Below, piece after piece: positions 9,201 to 17,547 of a stretch of DNA of 64,000 nucleotides. The position numbers and the translations under genes were made by a program. Source of the stretch: Thermodesulfobacteriota bacterium. Lineage in GTDB: Bacteria; Desulfobacterota; Desulfobacteria; Desulfobacterales; Desulfosudaceae. How positions within the stretch are numbered: position 1 is the stretch's first letter; each line of letters starts with the position of its first letter. Location of the stretch: positions 154,723 through 218,722 of the forward strand of contig JBFMDX010000007.1 of NCBI GenBank assembly GCA_040753795.1, given 5' to 3'. The notes beneath the pieces are model-generated. The model had not been told where the DNA came from. It ran no database searches and saw only the letters and a program-made list of their open reading frames with translations.

Positions 9201-9506
9201 GTCCTGCAGCAGGGGATCGCCGCCGCTCAAGGTTACGCCCCCTCCGGTTTCAAGAAAATAGTCTTTATCCCTCAGCACCACGTCCATGATGTCGGCCGTG
9301 GAATAATTGCTGTCCGGCGCGAGTTCCGGCTTGAGGGAAAGGGCCTCGGGGTTCTGGCACCACAGGCATCGCAGCCGACACCCCTGGAAAAAGATGGTCG
9401 TGCGGATACCGGGACCGTCATGGACACAGGTGCGCTGAATTTTTAGAATGTTCAGCTTTTCCGTATATTCAACGGGGTATTCGTCAAATTTTCTGGCGGG
9501 CTTCAT
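6204..9506 (-). CDS. Fused glycyl radical enzyme activase and glycyl radical enzyme
   Basis: One uninterrupted 1100-codon frame joins two proteins that normally are separate. Residues about 18-270 are a radical-SAM activase: CX3CX2C at Cys43, Cys47 and Cys50, and GGVTLSGGDPLLQ for SAM binding. The two extra ferredoxin-type clusters of many such activases are missing, so it is of the short PflA type. Residues about 275-1100 are a glycyl radical enzyme of the dehydratase/eliminase side of the family: catalytic Cys702 in GCVEP, with the following Glu as the usual base, and radical Gly1077 in RVAGYCAYF. The substrate is not evident. GGAG before the ATG and only 2 bp after the GntR gene indicate co-transcription. 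Activation in cis is a plausible inference. The frame contains no sign of a frameshift join. Confidence 0.9.
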   Translation of the reverse strand: MKPARKFDEYPVEYTEKLNILKIQRTCVHDGPGIRTTIFFQGCRLRCLWCQNPEALSLKPELAPDSNYSTADIMDVVLRDKDYFLETGGGVTLSGGDPLLQDPDSLIRLLTAIKDEHIHVAAETSLHVPTEHIVRLAPYIDLFLVDLKIVGDDTLHKTLTAQDTRLIHANIRKLIDLKAGIKFRMVIVPGYNDAGEHIRAAADFLKSISSPSIELLKYHNMYEDKARRLGLVREPLNIAPEQSLAALKKSVDLFAALGIKVECLELDSSRNKAVFTQRVYDIQKAIRESDHHLCFEVSRLKTSFYKKNGFKKPAYIHRAERLAHVLDNKQIIIYPGELLAGNFTSKRKGGQVWEEHYGTLFLSIIHQINRQKPVSFKCSWKDKLDFYFKIFPFWARHGLIAKVNRKFSDLMLMVSRCSEMNTGFNNNMAAIAHFIVNFDRLLELGTEGIIREIEAAREQKPESADFYESAIITLKALEAFADRYAAELSRLAAVETDPDRRRELEEMAAICRYVPRNPARTFHEALQSMLFLHIGLCIESYENAVSFGRLDQILYPYYLKDKEAGRITYEKAKELLALFILKMDEVILANDGDTYLRIGRLFETMSTDQTVTAGGLGRDGKDATNDLTYMLLDICELQPYAVNMTARIHPDSPREYLERLAEVYINGAPMPALYNDELYVQTLLKHYDTTVEEARNYSIVGCVEPNASDNHFGNTDCANMNVTLPFLQALKGEEKDLWNFGLTEQLDKMTAKFVEYTFRGNNRFSRFVSSTYTAAREKRKRKNAGPVNPPADMNELLDRFQTRLNCLATAILTDHQKIEKQISQYFPTPLASALFKSCVENGKDVNEGGTTFNSSGIQGVGITDVADSLHAIDEVVFKKQQYTLNEIIEAIDSNFEGEKNQQIRAALSAVKKFGHDESREAVAWVNKTLEIYVNALNQVPNCPRNGIYTAGYYALNVNDVYGAKTPALPSGRLKGVSLANSVSPHYGMEMADLLSSLNSVAGVDFVTYAPNGTTVTFTIDAALFPGREGVRNLAAIFGTFFKKGGMQFQPNVIDRKILLEAYENPEKHKYLLVRVAGYCAYFNDLSDELKKIIINRTCYS

Positions 9507-9508
9507 TT

Positions 9509-10204
9509 CTATACTCCTTTTAATAACGTCATGCCGGTCTGTAAAAACTCCCTCGTTTTTTCTGCTGCCTTTGCTTCATCGCCGTTGATGACGGCTTTGA
9601 GTATGTCCTTTTTCAAAGCCATATTTTGATGCGAAGAAAGGGGCAGAAAAATATCCAGGTGCCGGTCATGAATGGTTTTGATGGTGTTCATCAGCAATAT
9701 GTAAACCATGTTCTTGCTGGCCAGGGCCAGGAGATGGAAAAATTCGAAATCCAGTTGTTGCGATTCAGCCGGGTCTTTGGTCGCGGTCATCTTTTCCATC
9801 AGCGACTTCATCTGATCAACATCTTTTTTGTCCGCCCGCCGTGCAGCCAGCCTGGCGACATCGCTTCCGAAAAGCTGCCGCGCCTCCATGATATTTTCCA
9901 GAATCTTCAGATCGATTTCTCCGTTGATGACCAGCAGAGAAAAAATCAGGTCGATGGAGGCATTGCGGAAATCCTCGACAATGATCCCCTTGCCCTGACG
10001 AATTACCACCAGCTTCAACTGCTCCAGTTTTTTCAACGCTTCCCTCAGGGTGGCCCGGGTCACGTTGAGCTGGGCCGCCAGGGTCCGTTCCGCCGGCAGC
10101 ATTTCTCCCGGCCGGACACCGCCCTGGAGAATGTATTTCATCAGCATTTCGGCAACCTGCTCGGATGCTTTTCTCTTTTCAACCGGAGCCAATGCAGGGG
10201 TCAT
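9509..10204 (-). CDS. GntR-family regulator, FadR/FCD type
   Basis: A 231-residue regulator. Residues about 10-75 form the GntR winged helix (GGVRPGEMLPAERTLAAQLN, then VTRATLREALKKLEQLKLV). Residues about 95-225 form an all-helical FCD ligand domain, including the ARQLFGSDVARLAARR and DFEFFHLLALAS helices. FadR-type members normally sense small organic acids and dissociate from DNA on binding. Its stop lies 2 bp before the fused glycyl radical gene, so it very likely controls that enzyme in response to its substrate. A FadR-style palindrome lies upstream at 10322. Confidence 0.88.
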   Translation of the reverse strand: MTPALAPVEKRKASEQVAEMLMKYILQGGVRPGEMLPAERTLAAQLNVTRATLREALKKLEQLKLVVIRQGKGIIVEDFRNASIDLIFSLLVINGEIDLKILENIMEARQLFGSDVARLAARRADKKDVDQMKSLMEKMTATKDPAESQQLDFEFFHLLALASKNMVYILLMNTIKTIHDRHLDIFLPLSSHQNMALKKDILKAVINGDEAKAAEKTREFLQTGMTLLKGV

Positions 10205-10321
10205 GATCTTTTCCAGTTTCTATTCCCGACGAAATATGTCTGCTTTCGTCCGGAGGGAAATATGTTATTAGTATTTGTTATCATTCAATAAATTTGTCTG
10301 TTCGCAAACACAACGCCCAAC

Positions 10322-10332
10322 TGGTACTACCA
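10322..10332. promoter_or_regulatory. Predicted FadR-type operator TGGTACTACCA
   Basis: A perfect TGGT-N3-ACCA palindrome, the classic operator shape of FadR/PdhR-type GntR proteins. It lies 118 bp upstream of the GntR start in the intergenic region shared with the divergent secreted-protein gene. Autoregulation of the GntR-glycyl radical operon is inferred. Confidence 0.55.
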
Positions 10333-10460
10333 TCATACCAATTTGAAATTTAAAAGCAAGTTTTTTTTTCTTTCAATTCAGAAACAGATCGTCAAACCTC
10401 CCGACACACCCTTGGTCGCCTTGACCGCTCAAAAAATGCTTGACATATTTGCGGATTTTA

Positions 10461-10476
10461 TTGTACATGCGTACAA
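10461..10476. promoter_or_regulatory. Palindrome TTGTACATGCGTACAA near the divergent promoter
   Basis: Perfect 6-bp arms (TTGTAC/GTACAA) around a 4-bp centre. It sits 54 bp before the secreted repeat-protein gene and just after a TTGACA box at 10440-10445, so it could be an operator over that promoter. It has the inner GTAC/GTAC shape also found in GntR operators, but binding by the neighbouring regulator is only a guess. Confidence 0.35.
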
Positions 10477-10529
10477 AACAATCCAATGGTTCTTTTTCCC
10501 CAACCCTGGCATGAAAAGGAGACAACCCC

Positions 10530-12083
10530 ATGCGACCTGCCGGAATTGCTATCCTCGTTCTTTCTTTTGTCTTTTGCCTGATGGGCGCATCGGCCGGCGC
10601 GGCCGATGCGGTTCAGGCGGCTTCCCCGGTTGAAACCAAAACGGAAAAACCGGTGCCGGTGATTTCGGCCCCCGACCAGTATTTCGACCCGGACCTGGAG
10701 AGCATTCTGGCGGTCAATGACCGCTCTCAATACGCGTTTCTTTCCCGTCTGACACCGGCCGAGCAGCAGGAACTGGCCCGGATGATCAAGAAACGGGTGG
10801 ATGATGAAGCCGGGGTGGTGGTGTCCATCATGGCGGTGGTGTCCGGCTGGGTTCCGGCCATCATCAGCGCCCAGTTTGCCGACAAGATGGAACCGGCCAC
10901 GGTAGCCCGCATTTCCGACAAGGTATCCGTGAAAAAGGCCATTGCCATCGCCGGTCACCTGGAGCCCGATTTTCTGGCCCGGGTGGCGGTCTACCAGGAC
11001 CCGCGCAAAGTCACGGCGGTGGTGGAAGGGCTGGAAGATAAACAACTGGTGGAAATCTGCCGGATCCTCTTTGAACGAAAAGAGTACCGGGTGGTGGCCA
11101 AGTTCTCCGACGACCTGAGCCCGGCCAAACTTAAAAACGTGGCCGACAAAATCAACGACCCGGCCACCCTCATCGAGATCGCCCGACACATGCAAAACAG
11201 GACCAAGGTGGTGGAAACGTCGGCTTCCCTTTCCGACGACTACCTGCTGGGCTTCATGAACCTGCTCTCCAGCGGCGAAGACTATGACCTGGCGGCGGCC
11301 GTGGGCAGCGCCCTGGACGTGAAGCGGCAGGTCAGCCTGCTCAACCGCCTGGATCCGCAGAAGGCCGCTCTCCTGTCCTCCCATTATCCGCCGGAAACCA
11401 TCGCCCGCATCATGGACAACCCCGACCCGGCCGTTCCGGAAAAGCAGATGATGGAAGTCACCCGGATCCTGATGGAGAGAAAAGAGTACCCGGTCATCGC
11501 CGGTTTTGCCGACGCGCTTTCCGTCGACAAGCTCAAGTATGTGACTGAAAAAATCAACGACCCGGACGGCCTGATGGAAATCGCGCGGCACATGAAAAAC
11601 AAGGATAAAATGGTCCGCACGGCGGTGGCCCTGTCCGACGATTACCTGCTCGGTTTCATGGACCGGGTCTCCGGCGGCGATGATCTTGATCTGGCGGCCG
11701 CCGTGGGGCGTGAGCTGGACGTAAACCGTCAGGTCAGCATGTTAAACCGCATGGAACCGGGAAAAGCCGCCCTCCTGGCCTCCCACTACCCGCCTGAAAC
11801 CATCGCCCGCGTGATGGAGCAGACCGACGACAAAACGCTGAAGGATATTGCCCAGCGCCTCTCGCCGGAGGTTATGGGCCGGGTATCCGGCGCCCTGAAC
11901 CCGAAGGACATCAACCGCTTCATCAAGCTGGTCGACCGGCAGCAGCTCCTGGCCGCCCTGCCCCACATGGACCTGACAAAAATTCAGAGTGCCTGGCCTG
12001 ACCTGACAGCCGAAACAAAAAACATCCTGCAGGATATGGGCAAGGATTATCCGCCATTGGCGGAAGCCATCGCGAAGATGTAG
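10530..12083 (+). CDS. Secreted helical repeat protein with 134-residue repeats
   Basis: A 517-residue protein with a clear signal peptide (MRPAGIAILVLSFVFCLMGASAGA, cleavage near residue 25). Two tandem repeats of 134 residues begin near residue 177 (CRILFERKEYRVV) and 311 (TRILMERKEYPVI). Each contains KINDP, EIARHM, LSDDYLLGFM, DLAAAVG, NRLDPQKAALLSSHY or close variants, and YPPETIARIM. A partial third repeat covers residues 40-176. The helical pattern recalls MgtE_N/FliG-like armadillo folds, but I know of no characterised relative. The protein is probably periplasmic. It is divergent from the GntR gene and may share regulation with it. Confidence 0.7.
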   Translation: MRPAGIAILVLSFVFCLMGASAGAADAVQAASPVETKTEKPVPVISAPDQYFDPDLESILAVNDRSQYAFLSRLTPAEQQELARMIKKRVDDEAGVVVSIMAVVSGWVPAIISAQFADKMEPATVARISDKVSVKKAIAIAGHLEPDFLARVAVYQDPRKVTAVVEGLEDKQLVEICRILFERKEYRVVAKFSDDLSPAKLKNVADKINDPATLIEIARHMQNRTKVVETSASLSDDYLLGFMNLLSSGEDYDLAAAVGSALDVKRQVSLLNRLDPQKAALLSSHYPPETIARIMDNPDPAVPEKQMMEVTRILMERKEYPVIAGFADALSVDKLKYVTEKINDPDGLMEIARHMKNKDKMVRTAVALSDDYLLGFMDRVSGGDDLDLAAAVGRELDVNRQVSMLNRMEPGKAALLASHYPPETIARVMEQTDDKTLKDIAQRLSPEVMGRVSGALNPKDINRFIKLVDRQQLLAALPHMDLTKIQSAWPDLTAETKNILQDMGKDYPPLAEAIAKM

Positions 12084-12127
12084 CAAACGAACAGGGTCCA
12101 ATGATTCGAGGAGTCACGGGTACAAAA

Positions 12128-12492
12128 CCAAGATCAAGGCGCGCAAGCTCCGAGGAATGAACGGCTAAAAAACAGAGTACCATCCAGAGACGAGCGTTTT
12201 CCCTTTATGTGGGAAATCGGGTTATACCAATCCCAAATCAAAGATGATCTCAAGGCGGCCAGGAGGAGGCGACGCAGACGTAAGGGGGAAGTGCGTCAAC
12301 CTCGGTTTTTCGTCTGTAAGCCGGCAAAGCAAAAAGGCCAAGGTCAAGGCGCGCAAGCTCCGAGGAATGCAAGGCTAAAAAACAATCCCCCACCCAGGAA
12401 TGAGCGTTTTCCGTTATGGATAAACACCGGGCTTATACCAATTTCAAATCAAAGATGATCTCAAGGCGGCCAGGAGGAGGCGACGCAGACGT
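12128..12492. repeat. Two tandem copies of a ~155-bp repeat, period ~210 bp
   Basis: Copy 1 runs 12128 to about 12281 and copy 2 runs 12338 to 12492. Both hold GGCGCGCAAGCTCCGAGGAATG, then GGCTAAAAAACA, a GAGCGTTTTCC box, TTATACCAAT, CAAATCAAAG and the GC-rich segment AAGGCGGCCAGGAGG. The copies differ at scattered positions, so the duplication is not very recent. No gene is visible between 12084 and 12557. Confidence 0.75.
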
Positions 12493-12557
12493 ATTGTAAT
12501 ACGTCGAGGAGCCGACGACGCAGCCAACGCAGAGAGCGCTTTGATTTGGAATTGGTA

Positions 12558-12558
<1 letters not shown>
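12435..12558. repeat. Palindromic repeat element with 20-bp terminal inverted repeats
   Basis: The ends ATACCAATTTCAAATCAAAG (12435-12454) and its reverse complement (12539-12558) match at 19 of 20 positions. The centre has a perfect ACGTATT-GT-AATACGT hairpin flanked by GC-rich partly complementary arms. The right end abuts and supplies the last base of the TGA stop of the sigma-54 activator gene. A further left-end copy lies at 12224-12243. It resembles REP/MITE-type intergenic elements; no target duplication is visible. Confidence 0.6.
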
Positions 12559-14084
<1,526 letters not shown>

Positions 14085-14101
14085 CGCCGGAACGCCTTGA
14101 A

Positions 14102-14115
14102 ATTACAAATTTGTT
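14102..14115. promoter_or_regulatory. Candidate activator site before the NifA-type gene
   Basis: ATTACAAATTTGTT matches at 12 of 14 positions the site found upstream of the first glnA (ATTACATATTTGTC read on the other strand). Its place next to the activator's own start suggests autoregulation. Confidence 0.4.
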
Positions 14116-14250
14116 AAAAAACCATCCTTTTTTGTTAAATAGCCTTTAGCGCTTTAAAAAGCAAACCAAAACAGATAGACATGCGTGGCAAAGAAGAACG
14201 CGGAGACCGAACGGGGGAAAACAATAAAAAAAACCGCGATTCAGGCAAAG

Positions 14251-14284
14251 GGCGTTGGGTTCTCCGTGCGGGGAACCCAACGCC
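14251..14284 (-). terminator. Hairpin after the SmpA/OmlA-like lipoprotein gene
   Basis: A perfect 12-bp stem GGCGTTGGGTTC/GAACCCAACGCC with a 10-nt loop, 8 bp past the lipoprotein stop on the minus strand. Only a short T stretch follows directly, so termination efficiency is uncertain. Confidence 0.5.
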
Positions 14285-14291
14285 GGATGAA

Positions 14292-14615
14292 TCAGCGCTT
14301 GCCTTCTTCGGTTGTATTGAATGAATAGGAATAGACCGTGTTGTCCTTGTTAAAGGTAACAACCAGGTCCTTGGTGTCGGCCGGCCCGAAAAGACGGTAC
14401 TTGTAATATCCATAGGTCCATGTTTTCTTACCGTTTTCCAGACCGGTGCGCCAGGGGTTGCCGAGCAGGTTGCAGACATCTTCGGCGGTGGTTTCATTGA
14501 CCACGATCTCTTTAACGGCTCCCGACTCGAAATTCTTGCCCACGGTGGCGCAACCCGCCATCAGAAGAACAAGCCACAGACACACGACCACACCCGACAG
14601 TTTTTGTATTTTCAT
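14292..14615 (-). CDS. SmpA/OmlA (BamE-like) domain lipoprotein
   Basis: A 107-residue lipoprotein when started at the ATG at 14615, which is preceded by AGGATAGGG; a longer upstream frame lacks sense as a leader. The signal peptide ends in the lipobox LLMAGC. The mature part has the SmpA/OmlA pattern (VNETTAEDVCNLLGNPWRTG, then WTYGYYKYRLF), related to BamE. It is shorter than many BamE proteins and could be one of the several small OmlA-like envelope proteins rather than BamE itself. It stands alone between two hairpins and the glnD promoter region. Confidence 0.75.
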   Translation of the reverse strand: MKIQKLSGVVVCLWLVLLMAGCATVGKNFESGAVKEIVVNETTAEDVCNLLGNPWRTGLENGKKTWTYGYYKYRLFGPADTKDLVVTFNKDNTVYSYSFNTTEEGKR

Positions 14616-14730
14616 CTGCCCTATCCTTTTTATTGTTGTCATTGATGGTAAATGCCGGTAACCAGCCCAATGGTTTTCTTTTATCATGATTGCCGGGTAG
14701 TCTATCAATACCTTTTTATTGGTTTTACAT

Positions 14731-14741
14731 CATAATTACAA
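14731..14741. promoter_or_regulatory. CATAATTACAA box upstream of glnD
   Basis: This 11-bp box is identical to one at 19603-19613 before the second amtB. It lies 83 bp upstream of the glnD sigma-54 promoter, at a usual enhancer distance, and shares the AATTAC core of the other sites. Confidence 0.3.
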
Positions 14742-14823
14742 AAAAGTCGTTTTTTTTCTCATCCGCGCGGTAAGCATTCCGAGGCAAAGCATAAAATCGT
14801 ATAAAATTATAGGGTTGTATTTT

Positions 14824-14839
14824 TGGCACGCCTGTTGCT
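14824..14839 (+). promoter_or_regulatory. Sigma-54 promoter of glnD
   Basis: TGGCAC-GCCTG-TTGCT is a perfect -24/-12 match. The -12 GC is at 14837-14838, so transcription should begin at about 14849-14850, almost at the glnD ATG (14851). Confidence 0.85.
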
Positions 14840-14850
14840 GATTATCCGGC

Positions 14851-17544
14851 ATGAACAAAAAAGCAGCCGGCGCTCCGGAGGCCGTCCATAGTCCGTCCGA
14901 GCGCCTGAAAAAGGGACGGGATCAGTTGATTTCCTTGTTTTTTGAAAAAGGGAAGTCCACGGATTTCCTTGTTCATCATGCCGCCCTCCTGGACCAGTAT
15001 TTTATCGAATGTTTTGAAGCCAGCCAGGTCGGTCCCCGCATGGCGTTCCACAAAAAACCTTATGCCATGATCGCCCTGGGCGGGTATGGCCGCCAGGAGC
15101 AGTGCCTGCATTCGGATATCGATATTCTGCTGCTTTTTGAAAAAAACGTACCGCCCCAGGCGGAACAACTGATCCGGGAAATTCTTTATCCCCTGTGGGA
15201 TCTGGGCTTTGAAGTCGGCCACGCCACCCGCTCCATCAAAGACTGCCTGAAACTGGCCGCCAATGATCTCGATGTCCTGACCGCCCTGCTGGATGCCCGG
15301 TTTCTATGCGGCATGTCCACCCTCTACGCCCAGCTCCGGGAACGCCTGAATCTTTCCCTGACCGGCTCCCGGGCCAGAAAGATCGTGGCCGGCCTGATTG
15401 AACGCAACCATGAACGCCATGGCCGGTTCGGGGATTCCAGCTACCTGCTGGAACCCAACCTCAAGGACGGTCAGGGCGGATTACGGGACTATCATACCCT
15501 GTTGTGGATCGCCCGGGTCCAGTTGAAAATCATCCAGCCCCGCGACCTGGAGTTCATGGGCTTTCTCTCCTGCGAGGAGTTCCAGCACCTCAACCTGGCC
15601 CTGGATTTTATCTGGAAAGTCAGAAATCATCTGCACCGTCTGACGCAGCGGAAATTCGACCAGCTTTATTTTGAGCATCAGCAAACCCTGGCCGCGCTAT
15701 TAAATTTCCACAACTCCCACGGGCAGCTGGCGGTGGAACGCTTTCTGGGAAAACTCCACTCGGAAATGGCGTTTATCAAGGAGACCAACCTGACCTTCCT
15801 GGCCGAAGCATCCTCCCCGCGGCCGTCCCTGCTGAGAAAAGGAAGCAGAGGCAAAACGGACATCAACGGTCTTAAGATCGAGAACAACCAGATGGGCTTT
15901 GTTTCCACGGAACATATTCTCCGGCAGCCCGAGCTGCTGCTGCGGATCTTTGAAGAAAGCGGCCGGCTGAAAATCCCCTTGAGCTGGGAGGCCCGGCGGG
16001 TGGTCCGGGAATTTTCCTACCTGGCGGACAAGCGGTTTCGGTCCGACCCCCGACACGTAAAAATTTTCGAAAAAATACTGCAAACGCCGGCCGGCTCTTT
16101 CAACGCCCTCAGCGCCATGCTCCAGACCGGCTTTCTGGAACGGTTCATACCGCCGGTCAGAGCCATCAAGGACCGCATCCAGTATGACGGTTACCATCTG
16201 TTTCCCATCGACCGCCATTCCCTGCGGACCGTCCGGATCATTAAAGCGTTCGCGACTGAAGCCGCCGACGCCGGCCTGCTGGACGACTTGTACCGAGAAC
16301 TCGGCAAACGAAAAACCATTCTGCTGTGGGCGGCCCTGCTGCATGACATCGGCAAGGGACGGGCCGGCGGCGGACATTCGGAAAGAGGCGCCCGGATCGC
16401 CTCCCGTATCCTGAAACATATGGGTTACGCGCCGGACGTGGTGGAAACCGTCGCCTTTCTCATTGAAAACCACCTGTTTCTCGTTGAGACCGCCACCCGC
16501 CGGGACACCAATGACGAGGAAACCGCCATTTCCTGCGCCCGGAAAATCAAGGACCCCAGGCGACTCAAAATGCTCTACCTGCTGACCGTGGCCGACTCCA
16601 TGGCCACCGGACCCAAAGCCTGGAACGACTGGACGGCGGAACTGCTGCGGGATCTCTTTTTTAAAATTTTGAACATTCTGGAAAAAGGAGAGCTGGCCTC
16701 GTCTAAGGCACTGGAAACGGTGGATCGGAAAAAACCGGCCCTGCTGGCCGCCGTTTCCGGCAAAGAAAAAGCTCTTCTGGAAACCCACCTGGAGGTTCTT
16801 TCCCCGCGATATTTTCTGTACACGGAAGCGCAGGCCATTGTTGACCACATGCGCCTGTCTCATCAGCTTGCGGATCAACCGTTCGTCTGGCGGATCGATG
16901 CCGGCCGCAATCCCAACACCCGCACGGTGACCATCTGCGCCAAGGACCGGCCCGGCCTCTTTTCAAAAATGGCGGGCGTCTTTACCCTAAACGGCCTGGA
17001 CATCCTGGAAGCCGAAATCTACACCTGGAAAAACAATATCGCCCTGGATATTTTCACGGTGCGGCCGCCGGCGGACCTGGTGTATGAACATCAGCGCTGG
17101 GAAAAAGCCGCCGGCCACCTGCGGGCGGCCCTGGCCGGCGAACTGGACCTGGCCCGGTCCCTGGCCGACCAGCAGAACGGCTTCAAACCGAAGGACTGCT
17201 ACGTCGCCCGGCCTCACCGCGTCGTCATCGACAACCGCACCTCGAGTTTTTTTACTATCATCGAGGTCTTCACCCGCGACTGCCCGGGACTGCTCTTTTA
17301 CATCACCGACACCCTGTTCCGCCACAAGCTGGATGTTCGGGTGGCCAAAATCGGCACCAAAATCGACCAGGTGGTGGACGTTTTTTATGTCCGGGACCGG
17401 GACGGCCAGAAGGTTGACGACCCGGATCAAATTGAAGGCCTGAAGCAGGACATCGATCAGGTGCTGGCAGCGCTGCTGCCGCCTTGTCATGCGCTGCGCG
17501 CGGCGGCAAAACCGACAACAATAAACATGGAGGGAGGGAATTAA
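14851..17544 (+). CDS. glnD: [Protein-PII] uridylyltransferase/uridylyl-removing enzyme GlnD
   Basis: An 897-residue GlnD of usual length that senses glutamine and modifies the PII proteins encoded downstream. The nucleotidyltransferase motif GGYGRQEQCLHSDIDILLLF is near residue 75. The HD hydrolase motif LLHDIGKGRAGGGHSERGA is near 505. Two C-terminal ACT domains follow, starting at about residues 685 (TVTICAKDRPGLFSKMAGVF) and 795 (FTIIEVFTRDCPGLLFYITD). The gene leads an operon with amtB (3 bp gap) and glnK. The ATG lies 0-2 nt from the predicted sigma-54 start site and lacks a ribosome-binding site, so leaderless translation or use of a downstream TTG (14926, preceded by GGGACGGG) is possible. 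Confidence 0.95.
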   Translation: MNKKAAGAPEAVHSPSERLKKGRDQLISLFFEKGKSTDFLVHHAALLDQYFIECFEASQVGPRMAFHKKPYAMIALGGYGRQEQCLHSDIDILLLFEKNVPPQAEQLIREILYPLWDLGFEVGHATRSIKDCLKLAANDLDVLTALLDARFLCGMSTLYAQLRERLNLSLTGSRARKIVAGLIERNHERHGRFGDSSYLLEPNLKDGQGGLRDYHTLLWIARVQLKIIQPRDLEFMGFLSCEEFQHLNLALDFIWKVRNHLHRLTQRKFDQLYFEHQQTLAALLNFHNSHGQLAVERFLGKLHSEMAFIKETNLTFLAEASSPRPSLLRKGSRGKTDINGLKIENNQMGFVSTEHILRQPELLLRIFEESGRLKIPLSWEARRVVREFSYLADKRFRSDPRHVKIFEKILQTPAGSFNALSAMLQTGFLERFIPPVRAIKDRIQYDGYHLFPIDRHSLRTVRIIKAFATEAADAGLLDDLYRELGKRKTILLWAALLHDIGKGRAGGGHSERGARIASRILKHMGYAPDVVETVAFLIENHLFLVETATRRDTNDEETAISCARKIKDPRRLKMLYLLTVADSMATGPKAWNDWTAELLRDLFFKILNILEKGELASSKALETVDRKKPALLAAVSGKEKALLETHLEVLSPRYFLYTEAQAIVDHMRLSHQLADQPFVWRIDAGRNPNTRTVTICAKDRPGLFSKMAGVFTLNGLDILEAEIYTWKNNIALDIFTVRPPADLVYEHQRWEKAAGHLRAALAGELDLARSLADQQNGFKPKDCYVARPHRVVIDNRTSSFFTIIEVFTRDCPGLLFYITDTLFRHKLDVRVAKIGTKIDQVVDVFYVRDRDGQKVDDPDQIEGLKQDIDQVLAALLPPCHALRAAAKPTTINMEGGN

Positions 17545-17547
17545 AAA

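Noticed and set aside
10458..11591. 377-codon minus-strand open frame opposite the repeat protein
   Set aside because: It mirrors the 134-residue repeats of the real gene; the opposite strand has signal peptide and ribosome site context.
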